Shown: positions 12,855 to 25,950, counted from the stretch's first letter. The stretch is 64,000 bases of DNA from Taxillus chinensis (GCA_023512835.1 CM042091.1:47321284-47385283); one strand, 5' to 3'. A program made the numbers and translations. Notes: a model not told the origin generated them from the letters alone.

Positions 12855-12884
<30 letters not shown>
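12829..12884. repeat. (GAA)n trinucleotide microsatellite
   Basis: About 18 units of GAA/AAG. It produces long poly-Lys, poly-Phe and poly-Ser open frames on both strands that are artefacts of the repeat. Confidence 0.95.
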
Positions 12885-12885
<1 letters not shown>

Positions 12886-13310
12886 CCATCTATTTACTAC
12901 CAAAAAAGACAAAAAAGAAAGAAGAAACAAAGATAACAGAAGAAGACAACGTTTGTTGATCATTCCATGCCCGCCCACTTTTAACCCGCATAAGAGGTAT
13001 GCCAATGAATTACGTAGGCAATTTTTTTTTTCCTGTTACTTATTGTTTTTGTTATTATCGATTTGCTTACTCAATTACATTAATTATAATTTGTATAGTT
13101 TCTTCTTTATCATAGTGATAGTCACACTTAATATGGACCGTCATTTAAATCCTAACGCAAGCAGGTTTTTTTTTAAATATTTTTTATCCTTACTGTAATT
13201 AAGATTGTACTTTATTCGATTTAAATCACAACAACCTATTATTATCGTTACCATTATCACTGCTTCCTCCATTCTTAAGGAAACCCAATTATTAACACGC
13301 AGAAGCCCAA

Positions 13311-13430
13311 GAAGGAAAAAATGTCAAAGAAAGACAGATGATAAATACCTCTTCTATCAATCCATGTATCCGTTGTTATATGTGTGTGTATATATATCAT
13401 TTTAAATTTAGCATTATGTGTTTCTGAGAT
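13311..13430 (+). pseudogene. Decayed third copy of the PLATZ first-exon block
   Basis: Resembles the two PLATZ first-exon blocks 2.5 kb downstream: a purine-rich CCCAAGAAGGAAAAA-like leader, an ATG (13338) followed by AAT, Thr/Ser codons and CTCTTCTATC, then GTGTGTGTATATATAT and TTATGTGTTTCTG in the same order as in the real copies. The splice donor is lost: the CAG|GTAAAT of the other copies is replaced by CATGTATCC. Probably an older duplicate of the same block. Confidence 0.4.
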
Positions 13431-14821
13431 TGACCTTAGATAAGATAAATATGGCCTGAGAATTTAACATGAAAATGACGACATTTTGGGGCCAAACCTT
13501 ATCAACTCTCTAAGGTCGACCTGTCATACACAGTCCTCATAAAATTACTGGGTTTTACTATATTATGGCTTTGATTCAGTTAATTTTATTAATTTGAAGT
13601 GATTAATAAGATTTATTTCACAAGCGGTCTGCATTTTAGAGAATTTAGAAAACATCTTTTAAATGTTATCTGATAAATGTTAAAATGTACTGAGAATAAC
13701 TTGGGTTGGTTTTGGACAATGCAATGAGCCTTATATGGTTGTGAATGCCTGTTTGCTTCAGTACCGTATATTTTTCTTTTTATATATTCGATGAAGTATT
13801 TATTCCATTACCAACTGCTTGTTAGCACAATGGCCAACTCATAACGGCATTATTATATTAAGATAAACTGTGTGCAGTCCAGTCCGGTTCACAGGATTTC
13901 TGCTCAATTCATGTTCAACGAATGAAAAGAAAACAAAAAGGGTAGGATTTAGTCATGACTGTGCAGAGACGCCCTGTGTTGTTGGGCATATGGCAGTAGA
14001 ATATCTAGTAAGTAAAGTAAATTGATGATATTAAAGCATGTTAACTAATATCATGTTTAAAAATTAACCATGTTTACTTAAACTCCGTCAAAATTTTAAT
14101 ATCATGAAATAGTTATTACATTCTTACCTTATTTAATGGCACAAAATAAATGTGTACTTAATCTGTATCACAATTCTCAAGAATTTTCTTACTACTTTTT
14201 ATACTGCAGTACAGCGGGAGTGCTCTTGTTTTAATACCCTAAATAAGTAATTAGGGCGCATGACTGCGTGAGCACCAAGGCTGACATCCAATGCAACTAT
14301 ATGGGAGATATTATAGATGAAAAATACTCGAAATTAAGTTTAGCTTTTTCAAAATCAGTATTATATTGCTTACCTTTGGTTATTTAATTACCATGTAACC
14401 TAGACAATAAAACTATTTTCATAATAGTTCATAATTCATATTTTATGCTCAAAAGCATTTGGTCTTACTTTTTATTTAACTCCTTTTGACTTAGTACCTC
14501 ATTGTTTTTTGTATGTTTTAACACATGGTGAAGTAAATATTTGTTTTGACTTTATTTAACTCCTATTGATGATATATATATATATATTTTATGTGAAGCA
14601 GTTAGGGAAAAAACCAAAAAATAAAAGAAAACTGTATTTATAGGTTGACAGTATTAGGCTTAGTTCACATGTAAATATGTATTTAAGGTATATGGAAAGG
14701 GTTGGATTTCAATCCCTCATGGAAGCAATGCCTGATGGGCTCCACACCCTTTCAGGCCCACTTTTATTGGATAATAATAATGAAAACAACCATAATAAAT
14801 GCAGTAAAATGCAATCCTTTG

Positions 14822-14960
14822 GCCTGGAACTTTAGCTCAACTGGTATCTCCCTACTTTCCTACTATAGTGTTCAGAGGTTTGAGTATCGTTGCAATGACG
14901 GGCAATTATTTCTCTCCCTTCTTTCCAAGGCCCATCATGGCCTCCCTTGTAACACCAAAA
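14822..14960 (+). mobile_element. Possible tRNA-derived SINE head
   Basis: A TTAGCTCAACTGGT stretch (14832-14845) fits the RNA polymerase III A box and GGTTTGAGTATC (14878-14889) approximates the B box, at tRNA-like spacing of about 46 bases. No full cloverleaf is formed and no clear tail or target duplication is visible, so it may be a chance match. Confidence 0.3.
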
Positions 14961-15766
14961 AAATGCAATTCATTGACAGTAATATATATGAACATATTGG
15001 AATTATTATTGTTAATTTACAAATATATATATATTTTTTGATAACATTTACAAAGGTATACTTTTCTATATTAATTAATGCTTTGTTTGGTATTAAATGT
15101 TGGACAACTCTGTAGTTAATGTATTGTAAACCCTAATTTATTACCAAATAAGTCCAAAGAATCATATTGCTCTTAACTCATAAGCTGTTCTGGCATTTTT
15201 TATGGATGACTAATATGATTATTATTTTTACTTTTCCTATTCCCCATGCATTTTCCTCAGAAAATATATTACAATACAATTATATATATTCAAAATTTGC
15301 CCCTTACTCAGCCTTAAAGACAATAATAGCCATCATTATTATTGCTTTTAATTCAAACAAATACTAACTGCCTTTATGAGTTTGTTTTTTGCATTCAATT
15401 GAAATGCTTCTACTTTCTACCATTTTGGCACTTGCCTAAAAATGTGGCTTCATCGTTGAGGAGTAAAAGAATCAATTCAGCATGTGCATCCACACTTCGG
15501 TTTCTTCGTTTTAGTCAACTTATTACCTCTCTCTAAACAACAGCAGAGATGAAATGGGAAATAAGACAAATATAAGGATCTTTACTCTTTTTTTGAATAC
15601 TGCGTATGTCTTCTTAGTATAATCTCTTGTTTCCCTTCCCCCTCTTTTTTTTTGTTTTTTTTTTAAATTTTCTTTCTGATTCATGGTATTTAAGTTTACT
15701 CTTCTTTCTTTTTCTTCAAAAAAACAGTTTACTCTTCTTTACAGATCCTTCTAGTATATGCCAAAG

Positions 15767-16174
15767 ACTGTTCAATTTCCCAAGAAAGAAAGATGATGAA
15801 TGCCTCCTCTTCCAAAACATCACACCAGGTAAATACTGGCAAAGAGTTCAAGTGTGTGTATATATAATTAGTTTTATGTTTCTGCAAAGATTAAGAATTA
15901 TAAATATGTTTTGTTGGTATATATCATAGAAGACTAAGCTTTTAGTAGATGCAAATGTAACTTTAAAATATACTGTTTCAATTCCCTAAGAAAGAAAGAT
16001 GATGAATGCCTCCTCTTCCAAAACATCACGCCAGGTAAATACTGTCCAAGGGTTCAAGTGTGTGTATATATTATTAGTTATGTGTTTCTGCAAAGATTAA
16101 TAATTATAAATATGTTTTGTTGGTCTATATCATGAAAGACTAAGCTTTTAGTAGATGCAAATGTAACTTAAAAA
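15767..16174 (+). repeat. Tandem duplication of the PLATZ first-exon block (2 x 205 bp)
   Basis: Block 1 (15767-15971) and block 2 (15972-16174) are adjacent direct repeats, nearly identical. Each holds a purine-rich leader, a start codon, 12 codons, a CAG|GTAAAT splice donor and the first ~140 bases of intron. They differ by scattered substitutions, one of which changes codon 11 from His to Arg. Confidence 0.9.
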
Positions 16175-19100
16175 ATGCTTAATTGTTTTTTTCACACTGC
16201 AGCTAATTCTTTGTGATAGATCTTTAATCTAGAGCAAAACATGCGAAGTTATAGGCTTATATCATCTCTCAGTTTTTATTAGATTTATAGTTCTCTCGCA
16301 TCTATAATTTTCTTGTTGAGATGGATCTATTCTGAGATTTGGACTCATGCCAGAGTACTTCATATATTTTTTCTTTTTTGATTTTAACCATTAAACTACA
16401 AGCTAATAAGCTTACTATAATAGAACTATTACTTCTAGGATTTGGTGTTTTCCTCCCTTGGACAGTTCCTTGTTCATTCTTGACAGTAAAAAAATTTCCT
16501 AGTTCATTCTTGAATTTATTGTTCCTTAATAAGAGGGATACATTTTCATGCATTAGGCTTAATAGATTTTTTTTTTTATGGTTTTGTATATTATATGAGC
16601 ATCAAAATTCATGGCTTGTATGTTGTGGAACCAAGAAAAGTACTAACAATATAGGTATTCTGTATGCACATGATTCAGCCAAAAGAATATAGAGAACAGA
16701 CTTTTTTAGTGGTATGTTTTCCAACAAAAAATCAATCTAGAGAACAGCGTAGAAAGAATATAAATAAAACATTTCGTGGAGTGACTTTGTATCGGTATTT
16801 GTACATTGTTCTGCCCCCGTTGTGTGCAATGAGTATGCAATCTAAAAAATTGAAGTTAGTGATTCTACTTAGTAGAATCCTTTAGTTTATGGCAACCTAT
16901 ATAATGTCATATGTTGCTCAAATGTTACATTAGAACAATGTCATTTTGCTATGTAAATGATAAATGAGATTTGGAAGGGCTAAAATCTAGAAATTTGAAG
17001 TTATTAATTTTAGTTTGTAGAATCCTTAAAGTTTGTGCTGGCTCGCATATTGTTATATATTGTCTAAATGTAAATAAAACAATGTCATCATTCTCTGGAA
17101 ATGATAATATGCATAAATATGAATTTATTTTGTTGATATATATGGATAGGGATTTTCAAACTTGTTGAACACACTATCTTTGTTCAGCTTTATCTAGATT
17201 TTGGTTTTTTCAACGACTTTTATAATTTGGTATTATATAATATAAATACAAGCGACTCCAGATGTATTCATATCCCCTATCTGATGAAGCAAAATTATTG
17301 ATTATCTCTACATTGTCCATATCAGCTCTTGTACATCTCTAATTGACAAAATTTATGAATAATGTTGTAAGGAAAAATTATTCCTTCTTCCTTTTCCTTT
17401 CTTTTATTGAAATTAATTTGTTTTTTTGTAACAGAATAAATAAGAGTAATGTTATATATAGAAAATCAATGTTGGCCTTTTTTTGGGTACTAGAAAATTT
17501 TTGTGGTGCTGAGAGACATCTCCAACACTGGCCTGTAAGTAACCCCACGAATGGGCCAAATACAAGAGTTATGTATTTTTCAAATTCTGGGCATTGGTCT
17601 GTTTTACATAATCTACTGGACAGATTACCCGATGCTATAACATATATGACAAGAATCCAATTTCAAACTGCCCACTTCAAATTATTCGTACTTTTAAGAA
17701 AAGCCTACTTTAAATTTGTATTTACTGGCCAAAGTTCTCGTTGGATGGAATATAACATTAAAATCTATCCACTACCTACTTTTTTCACTAGATCATTAAT
17801 TTGATTTTTCTCTTTTTGTCCTAACCGGATGTTAGAAATACACAACTTTGAGGATTTTTTTCTTTAATTAAGGGAGGACGTACCCCATGGATCATTCTTA
17901 TTCTTAGGTTAATCTCACCCTCAACCTGTCATGCCTCTTGCACGGCCCCCTTCTATTTTATCCTTGTTTTTTAGCATGTAGATTTTTAATAGCCTGAATT
18001 TCATTTTTTGTTTCTTTCCTTAATTCCTAAATTAGTTGCAGTATAGTATGAGTAATCTTTGATGAACATCGAGAGTTTGACTCAGGGAGTGAAAGGTGTC
18101 TTGCGGGCTTTGTTTTTAGATATTGCTGTAAGTTATAATATTCCCTGTTCTGATGGGATGCTTAATCTCTTGAACTTTTGTTCATTGTAATTTTGTTTCC
18201 ACCTTGGTGGGTTAATAAATTCCTTTTTCTTTTTTTGGAGAAAAGAAAAATTATAGTATAGCATGAGAAGTATTATATAGTCCTTAGAGTATTAACGATC
18301 TTAATCAAGCAGATTATATATTTATATGAAGCCGAGCGTGTTCTTTCATTTCTTTTGCTTATATGAAGCATTTATGCTGGATAGGGTGTGGACAAAATTG
18401 TGAGGCAAAAGCCGCAGTGGCTTGACTCTTTTCTGCAGAAGACCTTCTTTGGTTGTTGTTCAATTCATGAAGCCCGGAAAAATGAGTTGTCCAAGTATTG
18501 TATCAACTGCAATACTGCTGTATGTCAGTATTGTATTTCTTCAGGCTGTCACCGACATCACAAGCTACTTAAGATTTATAGACATGTGTATAAAGATGTT
18601 GTACCTATACTTGACATGGGGAAACATATTGATTGTTCTAAAATTCAGGTAAATCTCATTTCCTCGATATAAAAGTTAAAAAACTTAACGACCAGTTTTT
18701 GATATAGCATAAGATCCATTTATAATTTCAATTTTGTAAATGCCTTCACTTATCTTATCACTATCTATTTTTATATTTTATTTTGATTTTTTTGTTATTT
18801 TTTAATGAAATTATTCTAACAATATGTCAAGACTCTACAATTAGTGATTATTTTAGAAAATTCAAAACAACTAATGGAATACACTCATTCCTCTATATTA
18901 ATATTTAGGTGTCTTATGGGAATTAAGACGGGCCGTAATACTCTCTCTCTCTCCATTAATATTGTAGACAGTTCAAATTATGTTTACCATTTGAATGATA
19001 CAATATTTAATAATAAAAAATTTCATGTGAAAACAATATTGACTTTCGTCTTCTTATATTGAATAACTATCAAATGGAATTGAAAATAAGCAAAAAAGGA

Positions 19101-22100
19101 GGGGGGGGGGGTTATCATATCATATCATGATTATCATCCCTATCGTCCCATGGAAGAGGTCCCGGCTGAATCCTTGTCATTGGATTGTTGAATATTTGTA
19201 GTATCCTTTCTCTTGGCCTCTGGTCTTACTTGTACCCAATAAAAAAACCATATGGAAAGTTTCAATACCCTTAGTGGTCTTTATAAGTATTCCTTTTGTT
19301 CTTATCTTATAAACCTTGACAAGTATTTTTCCATATGTAATTATGCTTCTTGTTAGATGTTTTGAATAAGTTGTAGTAGTTTAATGTGAAAAGGAATACT
19401 TTTTGGAGGAAGGTCATCATAATGAAATATGGTACTCAACCATATGGGTAGGTCTCAAAAGTTTCTAGTGGGCCTTAGCGTCAACTTATGGAACTTGATC
19501 CATTCCAGATGGATCACATTTTTTAATTTTGTGGTGTTTGTTGTGGGAGATGGGTCTTTTATCCATATTTAGATGATGTCTGGTGTGTTGTTGAGCCATT
19601 GAAGTTTGACTATCATGAGTTGTATCGCGTTGCTTGCATTACTGATTATGCTATTGTGGTTGATTTTTGGGAATCTAGTGTGTATTGGAAAAGCAAATTT
19701 CACGTAGTTACCTTGGGATTAGGAGTTAAAAGCTTTCTCTTCCTTCTTTGATCTGTCATAACTCGCAGTTTTGAAAAGGATAAGATGTGTTGGGTTCTAG
19801 TTTGGTCTAAAGGCTTTCAGGTGAAGTCTTTCTATATTGTTCTTTACCCTGTTGGGCCCGATTGTTTTCCTTAGAGAAGGATTTGGAGGGATAAGGTTTC
19901 CCTTAGGGTGACTTTCTTTGTCAGGACCGTTGTTTTCATGAAAATTTTAATTGTGGATAATTTATGCTGTTGTGAGTTGGTGCTACTGCGTAAGATGGAT
20001 GAGGAGTCCGTGAATCATCTTTTTTTTCACTACCCTATTGTTAGGAAGCTTTGTAATATGATTTTTGGTTTGTTTGGGCTACATTGAGTGATACCTTAGA
20101 GGGTTCATAACCTCTTTTGTTGCTGGTATAAGAGTGTGAGTTGACATTTCATAATTTGACGGGTTATTCTTTACTGCATTTTATGGTGTTTTTGGCATGA
20201 AAGGAATGCGTAGATTTTCGAGAATTGTGGGATCTGTGTGGAGTAGTTTAAGTCTCATTTCTTTGTTTCTCTTCTAGATTAAATGTTAGTCACTGGGTGT
20301 TTTACATTGTCATCTATGTTTAAACTCATTGATTTTTGTTGCTTTTGAGCTCATTGTTTTTTTTGTTTTTGCTTCTCTGAGTTGATTGTAATTTTGTTCT
20401 TGTGCCTTCTTGTGTGCTTGGTCTGTTCAATAAAGCTTTTTACCTATATAAAAAAAATTCCATCATTGGATTGAATTGTTATTTTTAGAAGTTGATTAAT
20501 TTTAGAAAACATCCATTCCAGACTATATTAATGATGCATAGAAGGTAAAGGTTGCAGTGCATTCTGTCATACACCATTAATGTAAATTCAAGAAAAAAAA
20601 GTGAAGGATTGTGTAAAATAAGCATTTTTACACTTCGAAACTGAAAAGGTGGAAACAATGAGTTTATACATTTCAAAGCTTGAACTCAGAACATATCATT
20701 AGCTTGGGAGTTTAGCTTCACCTATTTCTCTGAACATAAGCAAAGTGTTATAGATGATCAGTTTTGTCGTATTCTGATCATGGTGAGCATCCACTTCTAT
20801 AAATTGGATGATACAAAGTTAATGAAACTCCACATCCCAAGGACTGCACAGATTCTATAGATTGTAATATTTCACATCCTCTTCTTCTTGATACCTATGC
20901 ATTTGGGCTCACATTTCCATAGTAGGCCTAAAAGTTTTGAAGGCCTCACATTTCCAGGGTTTAGCCTAACGTTTAAGGGGCAGGAGCAATAAGGGAAGTG
21001 TGGTTGTGAGATTGGGGGTGACTGAGGGCAAGAGGGTTTGGATAGCCATAGCTCCATACCCTGCTTTTATTTACCTAGGTGTCTTTCCTTTTATTTATTT
21101 TTAAAATAAATTTATATATGTCTCATACTTATTAAAATTTAGGTTGGATCATTGGGAACTTTCCACATTTCTATGACATGTATTATGGAAAGATTGTCTT
21201 TCAATAAATATTGCGGCATAGTTAAAATCTCTAAAATTGACTGGAACTTGAAACTATTTCTTACATTGTTCAACTTATATTATGGTTTGTTTATGTATTT
21301 TGTACCGTGATATTGGGAGTAATTAACTTGATCTTGTAAAGCAAGTTTGAACTTGTAATGACTATATTTATAAAAGTGACCTACTTCCACATTTAATTAA
21401 ATTTAATGTAGTTGGTGACAGAAAGGGCAATTTTTTTGGCAACCATACTTATTAAGTGATACACAGTGCCAAAAGTATATTAAAGCTGTTGTTTAAAAAA
21501 CACCAATCAAATTAGCAACTTACACATGTAGAATGTGTTTAAAAGTCATTTATAGAATAAAATAGATTTACAGAAATGAAGCATGGAAACAGCTAAAAAG
21601 ACAACACATATCAATACCATACAATTATTTCTTCTGTGATAACCCCTAACATAAGAGGGCTGGTTATTGTCAAGGATAGTGTGAATAGTTGTAACTTGTA
21701 ACATGAGTTTGCCAAATTAAGCAAGACACTTTGATTAATTTTGTTTTATTACTAAATGATTTAGCCATCTGTTAAGTCTGGTTTTCTATATGAGGTGGGT
21801 TTTAATTAATAATTTTCCTTACAGTTTTGTGACAAAACAAGACTGCGATACAACATGCAGATGCATGTGTAACATTTGACACATGAACGCATTGATTGTG
21901 TTATTTTTTGTATTTATGTTTGATTCATGAGAACTCTTTCTACTACCAATCATGTGCTCTTGTTGGGCCTTTCTGTTTGCTTCTGTCAGTTTTCCTCAAT
22001 CATTGTAAATCATATGATTTGGTTTTTGTTGATATTTGAATTTGACAGCTGAGAGAGATGGAAGGAATTTTTAGAGAGATGTAAGTCTGGGCAATTAGAA

Positions 22101-23211
22101 AACAAAAACAAAGCGTAGAAGGAAAGAAGAAATTTTGGAAACTGTCAAACTGCATTAATTTCAGTAAAGAAATTACAATATTTAAAGCCATAAAATAAAC
22201 TACCCATTACATCATGATTCCACGATCCTTAAATTTCTCCCATTACTGATGCATGATTAACTAATCAATTAATGCCTTAAATAAAGGAAAAATAACTCAC
22301 GATCTAATATTGTGCTGTAACAGAAAAATAAAGTATGCACATGACTAATACATGCACAACAAATCGTGCAGAGTAAAACATGTCGTGCACAGCAAATCGT
22401 GCACAGCACATGTTGTGCACAGCATATCGTGCACAGCCATTCGTGCAGCTTTGAAGCAATTTATAACAGTTTTTTAAATCATTAAACATTTCTTGGTATT
22501 ACTGAACAGTTTTATTAGTTAATGTTTTGACTATCCTACATGCATTTAATTGTTTTTTCAAGGTATATGCAGACAATTGAAATAAATAAGTTCATATAAT
22601 GCTGACAATGGACTTGCCAATACCAACTACATATATTCCTTTTCTTCTTCTAAGGATCATTTTGAAATTGCAATGCAATCAATAATTTGGCATGTCTATC
22701 TTTTGGGAGACCTTTTCACTATAATTTTTTGTTTGGCTAAAGCATTGGACTTTTTGACTTCATTCAAAAATTGTTTCTAAGCTTTGTTTATGGAACTTTT
22801 CTTTTTCTTTCTAGTTACTTTTCTTTTTGGTGTGGTTGCAGCCATACAAGTCCAACAAGCATCTTGTTATAGCTCTCAATCCCTTGCCTCACTGTGGTCC
22901 TTTGTCAAATGAGGCATCATGCAGTATTTGCCAGCGAAGATTAAATGATCCCAGCAACTACCGCTACTGCTCCATCGCCTGCAAGGTAATCAATCTTCTC
23001 AAAAGTCATGATCTGGGTTGGTGGCATTTTTTCCCCACTACTAACCTTCAAAAAATGCTCTCTTCCTTCAATCTCTTTGTTGAATTATTAGCTGATGGCA
23101 TTCTCAAGAAAATTGGTTGACTCAGAGCCCCCCTATCTCTACCCCAAGAAGCGAGCTGAAAATCAGCTGCGCCGAAGGAAGGGAATACCTCAGCGAGCTC
23201 CTTTCTTTTGA
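15793..23211 (+). CDS. PLATZ-family zinc-dependent DNA-binding protein
   Basis: Four exons, all junctions phase 0: exon 1 15793-15828 (or duplicate 15999-16034), exon 2 18385-18648, exon 3 22842-22985, exon 4 23092-23211; 187 aa. Exon 2 has the PLATZ zinc ligands (Cys37, His40, Cys51, Cys54, Cys59, Cys62, His68, His71) after QWLDSFLQKTFF. Exon 3 has a second Cys cluster CSICQRRLNDP and CSIACK. Exon 4 ends in a basic run and RRRKGIPQRAPFF, a family-typical tail. PLATZ proteins bind AT-rich DNA with zinc and mostly repress transcription; some act in growth and stress control. Exon 2 cannot begin by itself, since a stop lies directly upstream in frame (18382-18384), so it must be spliced. The sequence is a divergent member, and no orthologue name is assigned. 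Introns 1 and 2 are long (about 2.5 and 4.2 kb). Confidence 0.88.
15999..16034 (+). CDS. Alternative first exon of the PLATZ gene (duplicate)
   Basis: Twelve codons starting with two Met codons and ending at a CAG|GTAAAT donor in the same phase as 15793-15828. Splicing from here to 18385 gives the same protein except Arg for His at residue 11. Which copy is transcribed from its own start site cannot be seen. If transcription starts before copy 1, copy 2 is simply intronic or could be included as an extra 12-codon in-frame segment. Confidence 0.65.
19440..20455 (+). mobile_element. LINE (L1-type) 3' relic in PLATZ intron 2
   Basis: Broken frames on the + strand read like the end of plant L1 ORF2. 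One piece matches the zinc-binding reverse-transcriptase tail, with a WRDKVSLRVTFFV-like run at about 19887-19921 and a DEESVNHLFFH-like run at about 19999-20031. Many stops and frameshifts are present. The piece ends in an AATAAAG and a short A-rich tail (about 20431-20457), the usual LINE 3' end. Confidence 0.75.
22332..22450. repeat. Short tandem motif cluster, TCGTGCACAGCA-like
   Basis: Seven or so imperfect copies of a 12-18 bp unit around GTGCACAGCA and TCGTGCA, several containing the palindrome GTGCAC. It lies in the second PLATZ intron, about 400 bp before exon 3. Confidence 0.75.
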
Positions 23212-24879
23212 AGCCCTGACGTTTCTATCTGGTTGCTGCTGACATTAAATTGTATTTGAAATGTACTATACTATTAATTTTTTATGTTCTGACGAAACAA
23301 TGATGGATTTTATGGATGGATCTGTGAGTGGCCTAAGTCTCCTTTGCTAAATTGATACGTTCAGCCCTTGTAGCTTAGAATTTTATGTGGCTATCTTCAA
23401 AATTTTTATTTGGTGCTCGAGCGAAGGGTGGGATCGGCAATTCATCCTGGTTACGTGATTGTAGTACTGTGTTTTTCCATCATGATATCCTTATTGTGAA
23501 AGCTGAGATGGCCATAGAACCCAACTCTCCCCTCTAGAAAATGTCTACTTTGTGACTAAAGCAAGAACTTGGAGGTCTCTATTAGCAGGTTTAATATGCG
23601 GAAATAATTCACATGTGAATCTAATTGACAAAAAATAAAATAAAATAAAGTAATTCATTAACTTTATTACATTTGGTATGCGAAGTAACCAATGAATTTT
23701 TACTTTTTGATGTATTTGCCAAGTAGGTAGGTTTCGTGCTTCTTCTCGAAGTTGAGCTCAAAGAACTGCTTCTTGTGGGAGTGGTGGCCAACTTGGTGGC
23801 GTGGTAAATGGTGGTGACGTTGAAGACCTGGTTGCAAGTGTCGATCTTGGTGGCGAGGTAGATGGCGGCAGCATCGAAGACCTGGTTTTGTTGTGGGTGA
23901 TTTCAGTGCTTTCCTCAACAGTGATGGTGATCATGGAGAGGGCTAATGAGGTGAGGTGAAGAGACGCTAAGGACAAAAAAATAAAAATGTTGTCTTATTT
24001 TAAAAGAATCTATATAAATCTGGCGTATGAGTGGAATCCATTTACTCTTACTTGGAGGTATAAAATTCTCATGAAAATGATTTATTCATTTCCTATTGAC
24101 ATACCAAACACAGGAAAAAATAAAATTTGATTTATTTCCTTTTCTTTTCTATATTGCATACTAAACATGACCTAATTGTCTGAATGATGCTGTCATTGGC
24201 AAGAAGGTTGAACAGTATAGTCCAAGGTGGAAGAACAGGATGAAACCCTTGTGAAAACAAAGATATGATTGCAAGGAGAGGGAGGGAGTGAGAGAGAAAG
24301 GGAGAAGGCAAATAATGAAGTGGCAGCAATATAAAGACAAAAGTAAGCTAGTTTAAACTCTCATTTAATGATTCAAAAAATAAATGAATAATAATAAAAA
24401 CTAGAAGAATGACAAAGAGGACAAAGAAAGAAGAAAACCTAGGAAAGATATCAAACCAGGAAATTAAATTTTGAAGACCTTTTGGGTAACATATATAACC
24501 ACATATGATAGTTAGTCATACCAAGGACCAATTTCATTTATGCACATCTCTTCTCTTAGTTCTCAAAGTAATAATTTTGCATTCATACTATGCAAGAATT
24601 ATCGTATTATCATGTTTTTAACTCTTGCTTTTAGTTAATTTGCAAATAGGAAATCAAAGACCCCCAAATCTCGTAGTTTATTTGGATTGTGAGCATTTCC
24701 TAAATTAATAATACTTATAGCAATATCAATGATAAGCTTTGAATAGAGTCAAGACAAATAGATCTGGTAAGCTCACATGATTAACACTTTCCATGCTACT
24801 CATAGCACCTTTCGTATCAGTCAAAGGAAGAAAAGGAGTGCTAACAAAATGATAAATTCTCCAACATCAACATGAAGGA

Positions 24880-25760
24880 ATAGTAAGAGCAGGACTAGCC
24901 TCAAATCTTGCTAAAGCTACTAACCCATCTTATCCGATGAATATTGTACAACGTCTTGTACAATCTTAAGCTGCAAATCAAGTTGCAGAATTCAAGAAAC
25001 AAATTTTTGAATTCCTTATTCATGAAGACAATGTGTCCTCTTCATCAGGATAGCTCATCCTACTATCTACAACAAGATCAACCGTTAATATGAACATCAG
25101 TGATGGTTCTGAGCATCTGCATGATATTACTTACTATCAAGATGCCCAAGATCTAGCAGAAGATGAGTATGAAGCCTAATCTCCTTTCGATGAGGAAGTA
25201 GAAGAAACCCTATCTCTATTGAACGAGATTTTATTCTACAATGACCCAAGTGTAACCTTCTTTGAAAGCCCAACCTGAGAACAAAGACACGGATTTTTCA
25301 AAATTGCCCTCACCGTAACATAAGCAGTGATGTCAAAGAAGCAATCATGGCGCCACCCAATGTCACCCTATTTCAAGAAGCACTACGATAATGGATGCTT
25401 CCTTTTCTTCATTGATGATGACCTATTTTGACAATAATACACCATTGTTGTGATATTTTGTCAAAGTTAGGTATATTATTAGGTGTAATGTCGTTTTTGT
25501 ACCTTAAAGTCAAAAATAGGATAAGATAAGTCATTATAATGCTTTTCCTAATATCGTTTTGACTTTCGAGGCTTGTGGATCTCTTTCTGATGATTGAAGG
25601 CTTAATTTCATCTATTTAAAGCTTTCTTGTCATTGTACGAAGGCATAACAAAATAAAACTAAAATTATTCTCTTTTTCCTCTCTTACTCCATCATAGGAA
25701 AGAAAAGGAAACATTTTAATGAAAGTCAACTAAGACTATCATCCCATGTACTTCATGCCC
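24880..25760 (+). mobile_element. Possible endogenous pararetrovirus-like relic
   Basis: At about 24890-25260 the + strand has coding-like stretches interrupted by stops, rich in Glu, Asp and Gln. It is followed by an ATAAGCAGTGATGTCA stretch at 25321-25336 that resembles the as-1-type promoter element of plant pararetroviruses, and an AT-rich non-coding tract with a TATTTAAAG box near 25613. This order (end of an ORF, then a large promoter-bearing intergenic region) recalls Caulimoviridae. No reverse transcriptase or movement protein is visible, so the call is tentative; an LTR element remnant is the main alternative. It is clearly inactive. Confidence 0.25.
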
Positions 25761-25898
25761 TAAAAGATATACCCTGGGTATGTAATCATATAATTGTTAT
25801 TATTATTTTGTATATTATTATTTTTACTAAGTATATTTTGTGTTTATGTGCTAGTTATTCTTGGGAAAATCTTACTATTGCTCAAGCACGTGTAATGA

Positions 25899-25950
<52 letters not shown>

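Larger units (their letters stand above)
12885..15792. other. PLATZ upstream region, AT-rich
   Basis: No gene is supported. It contains a decayed copy of the PLATZ first exon (about 13311-13430), a (TA)n run near 14574 and a SINE-like head near 14822. The last several hundred bases must include the PLATZ promoter; a T-rich pyrimidine stretch at 15625-15720 precedes the first exon. Confidence 0.55.

Noticed and set aside
12630..12959. 109-codon open frame with a poly-Lys tract, and mirror poly-Phe/poly-Ser frames
   Set aside because: Created by the (GAA)n microsatellite; no domain or family resemblance.
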